Of a stretch of DNA of 64,000 nucleotides, positions 44,970 through 57,465 are shown piece by piece. Position 1 is the first letter of the stretch. Every line of letters begins with the position of its first letter. The stretch is taken from positions 113,411,546-113,475,545 of the forward strand of contig CP136068.1 in the NCBI GenBank assembly GCA_032622095.1. The letters run 5' to 3'. This DNA comes from Siphonodentalium dalli. Lineage: Eukaryota > Mollusca > Scaphopoda > Gadilida > Siphonodentaliidae. The position numbers and the translations under genes were made by a program. The notes under the pieces were generated by a model. That model was given only the letters and a program-made list of their open reading frames with translations, ran no database searches and was not told the origin of the DNA.

Positions 44970-47929
44970 TATTATATAAATGCGAATGTCTGTATATATA
45001 CACTCTTAAACACACTAGTTAGATTCGACAATAAAATTCACAATGGAAGATAATGGAATAGTCCAAATATTGATGTGTGTCCGTACTCTTGTAACATATA
45101 TCCGTACTGATTTGTTTTACAAGCACATCCAGGAAAGATAACTCTTTTTCATTAACTTCCATTGTGAATTTTATTGTCGAATCTAGTGCGTAGCGATGGG
45201 ACTTAACTCTGTTTTGCAGCTTGGGCATCCGTTTGACGGCGGTAAACTCTGATGTTTATGGACGGGTCGACACAAAATGTCGTATCTAGGTGTAATTTCT
45301 ACAGTGGAGTGGCATATGCTGGGCCCCGATTGCTTCTGACGTCGCCTTTTGACGTTATGACGTAAAACGGTTTCTCGGGAACTACTGGCCCGATCGCACT
45401 GAAATTTGGTACGAGCATGTATTTCGGCTCTCGTGGTAACATGAGCTTGCCCCGGACTCCACCCGACATAACTTTTTGACGTTGTGACGTCATATCCGCA
45501 TTGACAAAACGGTTTCTCTGGAACCACTTGGTCGATCGCGCTGAAATTTGGTATGGTCGTGTATTTCGGCCTTCCGGTTAACATAGGTTGGGTGATGACT
45601 GCCACAGCGTCTGTCTGTCTGTCTGTGTTCTATAGAAATTCACAGGGCACCATCTAGATGGCACCAAATGGGTCTACTAGGGGTAACTTTTCTAAAGTGA
45701 CGCTGTTGTTGTCAGGGGCAGAACAGTGGGGGGGGGGGGGGGGGGGGGGCAGAAACAATATTTTATCGCCGATTGCCACGAAACTTATATATAATAATCC
45801 CCATGATAAAAGGAATCTGATGGTGTGGTTTAAATATGTTAAGAGTGGCGCCGTTCGAGTCAGGGATGCACGGAAGGGGAGAGGGGCACCAAAATTGATA
45901 AACTAAGTTTAGCGCCGAGGGACCATCTAGATGGCACCAAACGGTCTACTAGGGATAACTTTTTACGAGAAAGATGATGGTGCGGGTTAGTATTTTCTAA
46001 AGTGACGCCGTTGTCAGGGGCAGAAAAGGGGGAGGGGTAGAAAACATGGTTGCCGCCGATTGCCACGAAACTTTGATATAATCATTCCCATGATATGAGG
46101 AATATAATGGTGTGCTTACATATGTAAAAACGTCGCGCCATTCTTGTCAGGGATGCACGGAAGGGGTGAGGGGCACCAAAATTGAAAACAATTATTTTAG
46201 CGCCGATTTCCACCAAATTGATATATATTCTTCTCCATGATACAAGGAATCTAATTCTGCGATTTAAAGACTCCAAATTGCTGTCGTTTGGATGAAAGAT
46301 TGTGGGATGGGCACTCAATTTAATAAGAATGGGTTTAGTCGCCGGTTGCCACCATACTTATACAATATCATCCCCATGTTATGATGAGTCGAATGGTGTG
46401 GCTTAATTCTGTCAAAAGTGACGTCATTCAAGTCAGGGTTGAACTGAAAGGCAGAGGGGTACCAAAATTGATACGTAATAATTTTTGCCCCAATTTCCAC
46501 CAAAGTGATACGCATTCTTATCCATAATACGAGGAGTCTTATCGTGTGATTTAAAGACGCAATTTGGTGCTGTTTGGGTGAGAGATGGGTGTTAGTGGGC
46601 ACTAACTTTGATAAAAATTGGTTTACCAAACTTATCAATAATCATCTCCATGATATCAGGAGTCTAAATTGTGAGGGTTAAGGATGTCACAAGCTGTCAC
46701 AAGTGGGGGCATTCGAGTCAGGATGCATATATGGTTAGAGGAACACAAAAAAGATGAACAATATGTTTAGCGCTGATTTCCACCAGATTGATACATATTC
46801 TCAGTGATACGAGAAATCTAATCGTGCGGTTTAGATACGCCAAATTGGTGCCGTTTGGGTGAGAGATATGGGGGGGGGGGCCCTAGATTTTATACGAATT
46901 TGTATACTCGCCAATTTTATACAAAAACTTATACAAAATCATCCACACGGTATGAGGAGTCTAATGGGGTGGCCTAAAGCTGTCAAAAATGGCGTCATTC
47001 CGGTCAGGGGTGCACTGAAAGGAAGAGGCGCACCGACATTGATAAAAATAATTTTAGCGCCGATTTTCACCAAATTAATACACTTTCTTCTCCATGATAC
47101 AAGGAATCTAACTGTGTGATTTAAAGACGCCAAATTGCTACCAAACTTATACAAAATCATCCACATGGTATGAGGAGACTAAAAACTGTTTAAAGTGGCG
47201 GCATTCGAGTCAGAAGTGAACTGAAAAGGAGCGGGGCACCATAATTGATACACAATAATTTTAGCGCCAATTTCCACCAAATTGATACACATTATTATCC
47301 ATGATACGAGGAATCAAATCGTCTGTTTTAAAGAAGCTATAATGGTGCTGTTTGTGTGAGAGATAGTGTGAGGTGAGGTGGGTACTAAATTTGATACAAA
47401 AAATTGTTTAGTCGCCGATTAGCACCAAACTTATAAATATTTATCTCCATGATATCAGGAGTCTACTTGTGTGGTTTAAAGATGTCAAAAGTGGTGCCAT
47501 TCGGGACAGGGGTCCACAGAGGGTGAGAGAGACACAAAATGGATACACAATATGTTTAGCGTCGATTTCCACGAGACTGATACATATTCTTTTCCGTGAT
47601 ACGAGGAATCTAACCGTGTGGTTTAAATAAGCCAAATTGGTGCCGTTTGTGTGAGAGATATGGGGGGGGGCCTAAATTTTATACGAATTTGTATACTCGC
47701 CAATTTTAAACAATTTTATATATATATATCTCCTTAATGAGTCTAAGTTTGTGGTTTAATGATGTCACATATGGCGCCGCTTGAGTCCGAAATAGGGACG
47801 GGTGGGTCACCACAACTGATAGAAATATGTTTAGTGCCAATTAGCATCAAAGTCATACACATTCTTCTCAAATGATACGAGGAATCAAATCGTGTGAGTT
47901 AAACATGTTACGTTTGGTGCCTAGATGTA
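44970..47929 (+). mobile_element. Helitron R1-type copy with long internal tandem repeats
   Basis: It starts at the family 2 end with attatataaatgcgaatgtc. After nested sequence (Penelope fragment, then roughly 135-bp repeats with ctgaaatttggta words to about 45600) comes the R1 head (gttctatagaaattcac, accatctagatggcacc). Then about 2 kb of degenerate repeats follow (gccgatttccaccaaa, catgatacgaggaatcta, gtggtttaaagatgtc). No gene is present. The repeats alternate two related sub-units, so the period is close to 240 bp. Confidence 0.65.
45019..45228 (-). pseudogene. Penelope-like reverse-transcriptase fragment
   Basis: The minus frame reads STIKFTMEVNEKELSFLDVL and then KSTDTHQYLDY, the block that follows the catalytic region in Penelope-like element RTs (xFLDV...Y.KxTDxxxYL). 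Only about 50 residues remain. The fragment ends in an inverted copy of its own start (ttcgacaataaaattcacaa at 45027 and its complement near 45160-45181), so it folds back on itself. Confidence 0.6.
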
Positions 47930-48440
47930 TTTGCAAATATATATCTGTCTGTATGCGTTCTTCACGGGGTACAATCGAGATGGCACCAAGGCGTTCTAAC
48001 AGTGGTAACCTTTTACGAGGAAGATACTGGTGCATCTTTAAATATTAGAATAGCTTATGTTAATATTATAACACAATTGAATCTGCCCCATTCAATAGTT
48101 TCCACAAAAAAAGAGATATGGAAATGTATAGAAAGCCTGTTCAACAATAGTGGTCACAGTGCGCCTTCAAATATAATTTGTTCTGAGATAAAAGAAAGTG
48201 GCACATGACTTTTCAGGATCCTCCAATACTGATATCTGACAAGATTATATCTGCCCAATATACAGAGGATATCTTTCATGTTTTAGAACATACTCATCGC
48301 CTAACATAAACAACTCAAAATCTCGCTCTGTGTCGGGCACATGTAGCTGATATAGATGCATAGCAACATTTCTTTTAAACTGAGAACAATTAGCCAGTAT
48401 ATAGCACAACGAACAGAGGGGCACCTGGACATTTCTTTAA
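47930..48440 (+). mobile_element. Helitron R1, left half, split by the TTAA element
   Basis: It starts with the R1 head (tctgtctgtatgcgttcttc, then gagatggcaccaag) and continues into the R1 3' half (ctcgctctgtgtcgg, cacatgtagctgatat), then stops at TTAA 48437-48440. The sequence resumes at 56396. Confidence 0.8.
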
Positions 48441-49279
48441 CCCTTTACCCAATATAACATGTTGTTAGACAACGTCGTGTAGACAAGGTCGCCAGGTGTG
48501 AGGTTAATTACGTTAGCCAACAGGTATTTAACGTTATGATAGAAATTTGTGTTTTCCAAATGTATATAGCACTGACCAGGTCACAGGTGTATCTTCAGAT
48601 ATGCAACAATAACCATGTTGTCATTTAAGTGTCATAAATATAATGGTGTTTCTATAATAATAAATTAATAACGTAAAGATAAATCTGCCGACGAACTAAC
48701 TATCTTTATTGTAACACATAAAATACAAATTCACGAAATCTGTTGGTGTCAAATTTTGGTTTGTTTACCATCGGTCTTGTGATTGAAAAAATTATTCCTG
48801 ATTTTTAATTGCAAAAAAATTATATAAATTATAATATATAATTACTACAAATAATTACACCAAATGTCGTTATATTTTATTTGAATGTATCATATAACCC
48901 ATGATTGATAAAAGTCTCATGAAGACTTTCGGTAAAAACGCAAATTATTGATAATGACGTCGCGGTGTTTTTGCATTTTTCATGCCAAAACCACATGTTC
49001 AATTGTCTCTTTTGTCGTTTCTATGTTGATATTTTCATTGACAACCAATAAAATCGATGGTTTAATACATTATTTGGGTGCCAACTGATTCCATTGGTTC
49101 ATGTTTTAGGCGGAGTTTTCCCCATTCATTTTATTTGAATCTGAGAAACGAGCGGCAAGTTCGGAGACTGGCCAGGAGTTGTCACTGCCCGGGTTTCGGA
49201 TTTGGCTAACCTAGCCGATGTCGGAGCATCAAATTCTGCAGGTGCACGTAAACAAACGTATATTCAAACACACTAAGAA

Positions 49280-50205
49280 GATGACAAAGTATCAGTTGGA
49301 TCTGAAATTCAAGTGGTATTTTGTGGTAAAATAAAATAATTGCTCAATGCTTTTCCACGTTGCAAGCGACCCAACAAATCCGGAACCACGCGGCCACCAT
49401 TTTTCTTCGTCGAACTATCTGTGAAATTGTTGTGCATAAAACTTATTTTTCGACCAGAACAAGTCATGTCTCTATCGAAGCTTTCTAAATATAGGATAAA
49501 ATTCCAGCTACCGTCACCAGACTCCAGAGGGCAGACCTCAAATATAATTTAGACCATAATTATCGGCGACAGTAAAGGCAAACATCTGAAGAAACTCTTG
49601 CGTGTTCACCCCGTCGGCGACTCTATTATTTGGAAGTGTGAGGGTGGAAATGAGCTTGGTCAGGGACTTCATTTGTTACGAAGCAACATGAACGAATTTT
49701 GTAAGGGTGGTCCAGTTTGGATTTGTTTGGTGTGGTACATGTGACTTAACTGTGAAGCCCAGAGATCCATAAAATAACTACATCTACCTTGCGTCCAGTG
49801 ATTCTCGTACATCCGAACTTTGAACTACTATACAAAAGTATTCAGCATTCATGAAGAAATTCCCCACGTGCAAGATAACATTCCTGGAAGTGCCTGTTTA
49901 AGCAATTGTACATTGGAACACTTACAAGAAACATCCAACACCTTCTGATTTCCAACATGACGAAATTCTACGAGAAGAAGTTTCGGGACTGAACCAGTTT
50001 ATTTATGAAGAAAATGGATGTCACGATGTTTCAAATTCAACACGGACTTGAAGATTACTTCTATTGTCAAGAAAGGTGACCGACAGGAGGTACAACGTAG
50101 CACATCTTATAATTTAAATTTGTGTGTGCATCAAGGTGTCAGACGTTCTTGCAGAAATATGGCTTCTCAAAATTAGAAATCAAATTAAAAAAGATTGTTG
50201 GAATT
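49280..50205 (+). pseudogene. decayed SGNH/GDSL-hydrolase-like gene
   Basis: Piecewise translation gives IIIGDSKGKHLKKLL (GDS at 49565-49573, frame 2), then after a frameshift CGTCDLTVKP (49731, frame 0), KITFLEVP (49872) and SGLNQFIYEEN. A final piece, VLAEIWLLKI, is near 50140. The order GDS, then GxxD, then a hydrophobic strand before xxP fits an SGNH hydrolase-like fold. I recall similar unnamed proteins in invertebrate genomes. Frame 0 alone has at least four stops, so it is dead. A final DxxH block is not recognisable. Confidence 0.5.
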
Positions 50206-51444
50206 AATTTTTGACAAATTTATGTATAAATAATTTGCAACTAGTAGTACATATTACTAGTGAAAAACAAGGTGGAATATTTCGTGTTGATGCAACCTTT
50301 CAATTTACATGACGTAAAATGACATAAAACTATAAAACATACTAGTACATAGATCTGACAATATTATTTTATTGAACATGTTCATCCGAATGGCTAAGAC
50401 TAAACATTTATTTCAAGAGAATTATTTAGTCTTGAATGTAATGTGACCACACCATTCGCTACAAGTACAAGTTCTATAATGTATACTGGAGTCAGATATG
50501 TTATGTTTTGTATTTATTATGCATCTATTTCAGTTAGGCTTTTATTACACATCTGTAATCGTAATTCAAGTTGAATATTTGTCTCTAAGACACGAACATG
50601 TATTCTGATCGGTCTCGAGTTGATATCTTTAGTTTTCAATTCACCATCAAAAGCCACTGACATTAAAAAAACATTGAATTGAACACAGTTGCAGGAAGTT
50701 AATTGGGCATTAAATACCAATAAGAACCGATTTCTGTTTAATATTTACAGGGTATAAATAATGTTGAAAATGCTGTACATACATTGAACTTATATAAAAT
50801 GTTTCCATGAATTAAATTTCATGTTACAATGAATTCAATTTCATGCTACACAATTATACTATATAAATTATGAATAAATTTATCAATTTAAACTATTGTT
50901 TTTGTATTTAGAGAAGATTGTGACTATAAACCTGTGATTCAGTCCATGCCAACCCTATTTTAAACGTCTGGCCATAATAATTGTGTGGGTTAGTTATGTG
51001 CCATATTTGTTCTGCCCTGTAACCCGAACCACACATTTACTTTTCTTTAGCCTTATGGCCATTTCCATTTATTTATACTGGTTGGTGTGTAATAATTACA
51101 GAACCACAAAAGTATGATTGAAGTCAATGAAGGGAATACCCTTAGCATTTGTTCTACTGGCTTGCAAATTATGAAAGCTTAGAACGAATATATACAATAG
51201 CATTCATTGGGGGGACGGGGGATCCAATACCATATTCCCAGGAAATAAATCAGCAAATCCCAGTTCCCAGGAAAAAATATGCCATTTCCCAGTTCCTAGG
51301 AATGAAAAGCAAATCCCAGTTCCCAGTAAAAAAAAAGCTAGTTCGCAGGAATTAAAATATTATATAGAGTATCGACAATATTCACAAGTAATGTAGATCA
51401 ATGTACATATATTGTATTTTTATGCTATCTTATGATTTACTGGC

Positions 51445-51904
51445 TACTGTCGCTAATGGGGTCGTTGTCGTAACGTTTTATACATAAATGCACACGGTGT
51501 GCATTTATGTATACATAAATGCTCACCAGTCTCAGTCGGCGCGAGATTGAAACGTTACCGTAAATGATTGCCGTCTGCTTCAATTCATAACTTTTTTTCC
51601 CCGATGTTCTGATAAAGGCATTCTTTTATCATAATGACGAAACTGCAATAAATTGGTCATCGATCGCATATTTTCCTTAGTATTAAACAGGGAAGGAAAG
51701 AACTGCAAGCTTGTTTGGTCGATGAACGGAAGAAAAAACTTACAAAAAGTATCATAACGTGTGCATTTACGTAGAAAACACTACGACAATGACCCCTGTC
51801 ACATGACACTACGCGAGACTGGTGTGCATTTATGTATAAATAAATGCACACGGTGTGCATCTGTGTATAAAACATTACGACAACGACCCCATTAGCGCTA
51901 CTGT
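51445..51904. mobile_element. TIR MITE with nested palindromic ends
   Basis: The left end ctgtcgctaatggggtcgtt pairs with aacgaccccattagcgctac at the right, and each arm also holds the small palindrome atgcacacggtgtgcat. About 460 bp, non-coding. It appears to sit between two blocks of tcccagttcccagg / ttcccggttcccgg words (51225-51350, 52010-52150) that may be the ends of an older host element. Confidence 0.7.
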
Positions 51905-52276
51905 CTAGTCAATTACATCATTTTACATGACATAAAATGCGAACCTATATGCCCGGTCGGGTGTGTGCATTTTTGGGGAAATCAGTTCATAATTAGGTGA
52001 TTAAAAATGGAAATCCCGATTAATTGGGGATAATTTCCTGGGTCCAGGAAATTAATTTCAACCTTTCCCGGTTCCCGGTAGAATTTTGTTCCCGATTCCC
52101 GGAAAATTTAATCTGACGATCCCAATTCCCGAAAAATAAAAAGGGTCGATCCCGGTGTCCCGAAAATACCCCCCCTCTTCATTCGCATTTCTGGTTCTGT
52201 GTTTATTACTCACAAACTTGAATGTTATAACACAGTATGTGATCTGACTGTATATTACCCGTCTGTCATCGAATTA

Positions 52277-52422
52277 GGAGATAAACATACCCTGTTGAGT
52301 TGTACATTCTGGGATTCGAACATGAAAACAGTTTGTGAACGAGCCGGCTTGCCGGCGAGTTCACAAACTGTTTTCATGCTCGAATCCCAGAATGTACAAC
52401 GAAACAGGGTGCGTTTATCTCC
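52277..52422. repeat. fold-back palindrome, 146 bp
   Basis: ggagataaac...accctgtt at the left pairs with aacagggtgcgtttatctcc at the right. The central arms pair perfectly over cattctgggattcgaacatg and beyond. Confidence 0.85.
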
Positions 52423-52603
52423 ATTGTAATTCAAGCTAGCAAGGAATTTGCACAAAAAAACTGTATAAAAAGTATCATTTAGTCATTTTCATGACACGAA
52501 TCGAGACTTTCATTTCGCCGTTGTCACCGTGCACAAATCATTGGGATTGTTCATTGCGTTACTCGGAACACTGCTCCGTAACCATTTCCTGTGGGGCGGG
52601 TTG

Positions 52604-52795
52604 GCTCGTTTCGCTACTTCGTTCTGCGCCGATGAAATTGTACCGTGCCACATTAGATTTGATGCACACTGAAGCGGCCGATGAACGGTATCTATAGACA
52701 ACAACGCGCGGGTGTGCTCGTTTCGCTACTCGTTCTGCGCCGATGAAATTTGACCGTGCTACATTCAGATTTGATGCACGCTGAAGCGGCCGATG
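52604..52795 (+). repeat. tandem duplication of an 80-bp CpG-rich block
   Basis: gctcgtttcgctact...gaagcggccgatg occurs at 52604-52683 and again at 52716-52795 with few differences. Confidence 0.85.
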
Positions 52796-52991
52796 TCGGT
52801 GAATCGAAAACGAAAGTTAGCCGCTCTCGGCCAATCAGAATGCTTGTTTTTAGTAACAAATACTCAATTGAATTACAATTCAGCATGTAAAGCCAACATT
52901 AGGAGTAATTTAATTTTATAACGGCAACAGTTTTTTTTCATTTTAATACAAAAACAATTGTGGTAAAATGGAACAATGAGTTCAATCCAAT

Positions 52992-53177
52992 TCAATCTTG
53001 ATCAGACACCGACGAAACGGTGGAAACACTGGACACATATGAACATTCAAAATTTTCATCATTGTAGGCCCCGTATGGACAATCAAATGGCAAATCAATA
53101 CAGCCAAACTCATCACATATATCATTAGACGAGGACGAAATTGCGGTGTTTCCTCCGAAGTCGCCATCTTCAAAATA
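52992..53177 (-). other. acidic/Ser-rich open stretch without a start codon
   Basis: On the minus strand an open frame (NTAISSSSNDICDEFGCIDL, then PYGAYNDENFECS) ends at TGA 52994-52992. It has protein-like composition but no ATG. The only ATG in the region (53171, in gaagATGGCG) opens a different frame. It could be an exon or a frameshifted start; I do not recognise it. Confidence 0.28.
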
Positions 53178-54322
53178 ACTTTAACCACTTAAAACCCCCG
53201 TTACATAGACATGTACATATCACAAGTCCCCAGAACAAAATTGACCCCACCCCAGTAGTACTTATAATCCTATAGAAAGGTATCCAACTTGGCCTGGCAT
53301 AATTTTTTATTATTTTTACAAAGTCCATAATCAGGTTAAAATACACAAAAATAATTTTTGTAACATAAATGCCTCATATATAGTTAGACGGATATGTTAT
53401 TACTCTTCAATTTGATGTATCCCTTGTAAACAATTGGTCAAGAAAAACTCCGGTTATGTAACTTATGAGCACAGATGGTGTGCGCTAAACTGGGTCAAAA
53501 AGTCCGGTTTTTACACTGACTTTCGCTTAAAAAAAAACACGCTCAACGGTAAGTAGGATATATATTATACATCAATAGAAGCGGAATTGTTTACTGACCC
53601 GCCCAAACCAATCATGCCACATCACGGCATCGTATCTATCGTATTTATTGAAAACTCCTGTTTCATAAACCCGGAAGCAAAGTGAAATTTCCCAAATGCG
53701 GCCATCTCATTTTGGCCTTTTGCTGGCGACGCACACGACGCACACCGATATATTGGGCTCACTTACGTCATTTTAAGGAGAGATTCTGAGAATTACGTTT
53801 GCGAATGGAGATAGATTATTTAACTTCGGCGTAGTTCATATAAGATGATATCAAATCGCTTCTATTAAAATTAGGTTCACATAAATGCAAAGGACTGAGT
53901 TATATATAATTAAATGACCCATATTATATATTTAAAAAAACTTGATTTGCATTTTTGTGACTTCTAAATTTTAATATGAACGGAAGCATCGTAGCGTCCC
54001 TGGTAACCGACGGTTCGGTTTGCGATGATTTCGCATTGGCGAGTGCACTGGTTGAAAACGCGAACAAAACAAACAAATTATAAAAAAAGAGGACCATATG
54101 GACATCAATATTAGTCCTATAACACATAATTATCTGTAACATTACAATATTGTTCAAATATATGAGGCATTTGCACCAGAAATGGCGATAGCTTTTCATA
54201 TATTGCACCGTCCATGTATTTATTTTTTTCCCCGACCACGGGAGTTTGAGTTACATAAACAACAACAAAAGGACCATCAAACATCACATTTCAGGTAGAC
54301 AAATGTTTGTGTATATAGTATA

Positions 54323-56204
54323 CTAGCAGGGTTACCCGGCGTTGCCCAGGTTAATGTATGCTGTGGATATTTGTTGGGAATAGAGAATGCTCTTGCTTAA
54401 AGTGTTATACGTTTTCTCATAAATTGTATATTCAAATAGCAGCACAAAACATGATTATTACAGTCATGGAATATAAGTAGTGGCTCACCTTGTCAATTGT
54501 CATTCTGTTTATCGCGATTAATCCGTTCCACCAATACTGAAGTATTTATTTATTTACAACTGCGTATACATTAGACGTTATGATATGACACATGAACATC
54601 ATAAACACATTAGTTCGATAAAAGATGATAATTGGGTTTTACATATTGAGATGTATCAATCAATCTAGTGGGTTGGACTAAGACTCGAGGACACATGGCT
54701 ATCATATCTCCATGAAGATACAGATGTTTCAAAGAAATTTCCAGGTGCACCTCTGTTCATGGTGCTATATATTGGCTAAATATTCTTAGTTTAAACGAAA
54801 TGTTGCTGCGCACATATATCAGCTACATGTGCCAGGCACAGAGCGACTTTTTGAGTTGTTTATGTCAGTCGATGAGTCTGTTCTAAAACCCTTGTCAAAA
54901 TGACGCTGTTGGTGGGAGGGGAAATTTAAAACATATTGTGAAATAGTTTTGTCGCTGATTTCCACCAAACGAATACATAATCACCTTCGCAATATGGCGT
55001 TGTTCGAGTCAGCGTTGCATCAACAATTGATTTAATAAACCAAATTCCACCAAATTCATACACGTTTTTCTCTAATGATATACCATGAATTAAATCACAT
55101 TTGGTGTCGTTTGCGTCCCGGATGGCGAGCGGATATGCACTATCATTGATAAGATTGCTATTCGCCGATATCCACTTATAAGTTATGTCACCAGGTCATC
55201 TCCATATCATTTTAAGTAGTTGGGCGTTCACATTTCACAATCCCGACATTATGGTGACCCACATAAGTCACTTGACCAATTATATCTTCTTAACAGTCAT
55301 ATTTATATGGGAATGGCAATTAAGGCATTCACACAATGAGCTAGCAAAAAGAGATAAATAGAAGAAGCATTAAACGTATATGTATCATTCTATTGAAGAG
55401 ATACATATATTCGTGCAAACTGAGAGACCTCGAACCGTCAGAGGATTGCGTATATATAATAAAAAAATTTAGTCTGTTCCATTCAATACAGTTTCCACAA
55501 AAAGTTACAATTTGTCAAGAGATATGGAAGGCCTGTTCAAAAATAATGGTCACATTGTGCAGTCTAACATAGTTTCTTCTGATAAACAAGAAAATGCAGT
55601 TAGTAGCACAAGACTTTTCAGGATCCTACCAATTCTGACATCTGACAAGGGTTTTAGAACAGACTCATCGACTGACATAAACAATTCAAAATCTCGCTCT
55701 GTGCCTGGCACATGTAGCTGATATATGTGCGCAGCAACATTTCGTTTAAACTAAGAATATTTAGCCAATATATAGCACCATGAACAGAGGAGCACCTGGA
55801 AATATCTTTGAAACATCTGTATCTTCATGGAGATATGATAGCCATGTGTCCTCGATATCTTAGTCCAACCCACTAGATTGATTGATACATCTCAATATGT
55901 AAAACCCAATTATCATCTTTTATCGAACTAATGTGTTTATGATGTTCATGTATCATATTATAACGTCTCATGTATAAATACATACTTCATTATTGGTGGA
56001 ACGGATTAATCGCGATAAACAGAATGACAATTGTCAAGGTGAGCCACTACTTATATCCCATGACTGTAATAATCATGTTTTGTGATGCTATTTGAATATA
56101 CAATTTATGAGAAAACGTATAACACTTTAAGCAAGAGTATTCTCTATTCCCAGCAGATATCCACAGCATACATTAACCTGGGCAACGCCGGGTAACCCTG
56201 CTAG
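54323..56204. mobile_element. two Helitron R1 copies head-to-head (1.9-kb inverted repeat)
   Basis: Both outer ends are Helitron 3' termini: CTAG at 54323-54326 (reversed) and at 56201-56204, each with the hairpin word gccgggtaaccctgc. The arms of about 570 bases (54323-54897 and 55642-56204) are nearly identical. The middle contains R1 internal repeat in plus orientation only. The structure would fold into a long hairpin. Confidence 0.85.
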
Positions 56205-56395
56205 TTAATTGATATAAATAAAAATGACAGTTGTTTCCAAGAACAATTATAACATATTTGGGTTGAAATCTGACTGGTCATGATTTTTTTTATCCGGGCG
56301 GCTGCGGCCGGATTATCAGATTACTGGGCGGCCGGATACGGCCGGTTTATCAGATTACTAGGCGGCCGGATACGGCCGGATTGCGGGCTAAAGGG

Positions 56396-56825
56396 TTAAG
56401 ACATCTGTATCTTATGGAGATCTGATAACCAGATGTCCTCAAAATCTAAGTCAAACCCACTCGATTGATTGATACATCTCTATGGAAAAGCCAATTGTCG
56501 TCTTTTATTTTTTGCGAACTAATGTGTTATGATGTTCATGTTATAACTTCTGAAGTATACGCCGTTGCAAATAAATAAATAGTTCTTTTTTGGTGGGACG
56601 AATTAATTGCAATAAACAAAATGACAATCGCTACGATCCGACAAGGCGAGCTACTACTTATAGTCCGTGTGTAAGAATCATGTTTGTGATGCTATTTGGA
56701 TATATAATTTATGAGAATATGTGTAATGCTTTGAAGAAGAGTATCCTCTATTCCCATCATATATCCGCAATATGCAGAGGGTTTCATATCACTTTAACCT
56801 GGGCAACGCCGGGTAACCCTGCTTG
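56396..56825 (+). mobile_element. Helitron R1, right half with 3' end
   Basis: It continues the copy begun at 47930 directly after TTAA and ends at gggcaacgccgggtaaccct-gCTTG (56822-56825), a hairpin-based Helitron 3' end with CTTG for CTAG. A new tattataaatgcg-type start follows at once. Confidence 0.8.
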
Positions 56826-57132
56826 TATTATATAAATGCGAATATCAAGCAGCACATCACGTCATCCCAATTTAAATTTTCCAAGCACTTAGCAACGATA
56901 ATGTGATCAATTTAAATAACTGGCTCCATCTGTAATTCGGCTGAACTTTGGAAAATACGCCCAATTATTCTGCTAACCCCTTTTAGCGACTATGTCAGAA
57001 GGCTAACAATTTGTGACGCCGTGTTCGTGTTACGACCTGTGTGTTATTTGGGTATGAAACGGGTGACCCACTTGGCAGTTGACCGAACAGGAGTTAGCGT
57101 AACACATACGGGCTATGAAAACATAATATTAA
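56826..57132. other. Helitron 5' scrap and LINE tail fragment
   Basis: 56826-56850 resembles a Helitron start (tattatataaatgcgaata). 56915-57035 is the inverse match of the LINE fragment at 20800-20997. Confidence 0.5.
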
Positions 57133-57409
57133 CTAGCTGATGTGCCCGACTTCGTCCGGCTATTTAGGTATTTCTTTGTGATCGCCTCCGTCTGGGCAGA
57201 AATTATCAGGAGAAAGAAAACAACTATTGTCCGATCGGTCCAGAAACATGCGTATATGAGCGAGGAGGTCAAGGTCAAGGACATGGTCCCATGTGAAATT
57301 GGACCCCCCTCCCACATATTGTTCCTGGACCAAAGTAGGCCTACATACCAAATTTGAGTCGGATCGGTCTAGCAGTTTTCGAGTCTATAACACATACATA
57401 CATACACAC

Positions 57410-57464
<55 letters not shown>

Positions 57465-57465
57465 C
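57133..57465 (-). mobile_element. short Helitron-like element, reverse orientation
   Basis: Read on the minus strand it ends ccggacgaagtcgggcacat-cagCTAG (57136-57133), a Helitron-type 3' end. Its other side is a (ta)n/(acatac)n microsatellite at 57398-57465. The interior (ctcgctcatatacgc, cctccgtctgggc) matches 42540-42790. Confidence 0.5.

Larger units (their letters stand above)
48441..56395 (+). mobile_element. 7,955-bp TTAA-flanked element inserted in Helitron R1
   Basis: TTAA lies on both sides (48437-48440, 56396-56399), and the ends start CCCTTTACCC and CCCTTTAGCC, like the small TTAA MITEs. The flanks join exactly as in the uninterrupted R1 copy at 55790-55815. The subterminal right end has three copies of a ggcggccggatacggccgg unit (56296-56390). 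Inside are a decayed SGNH-like gene, several fold-backs and a Helitron inverted repeat, but no recognisable piggyBac transposase, so it is either decayed or always non-autonomous. Confidence 0.75.
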
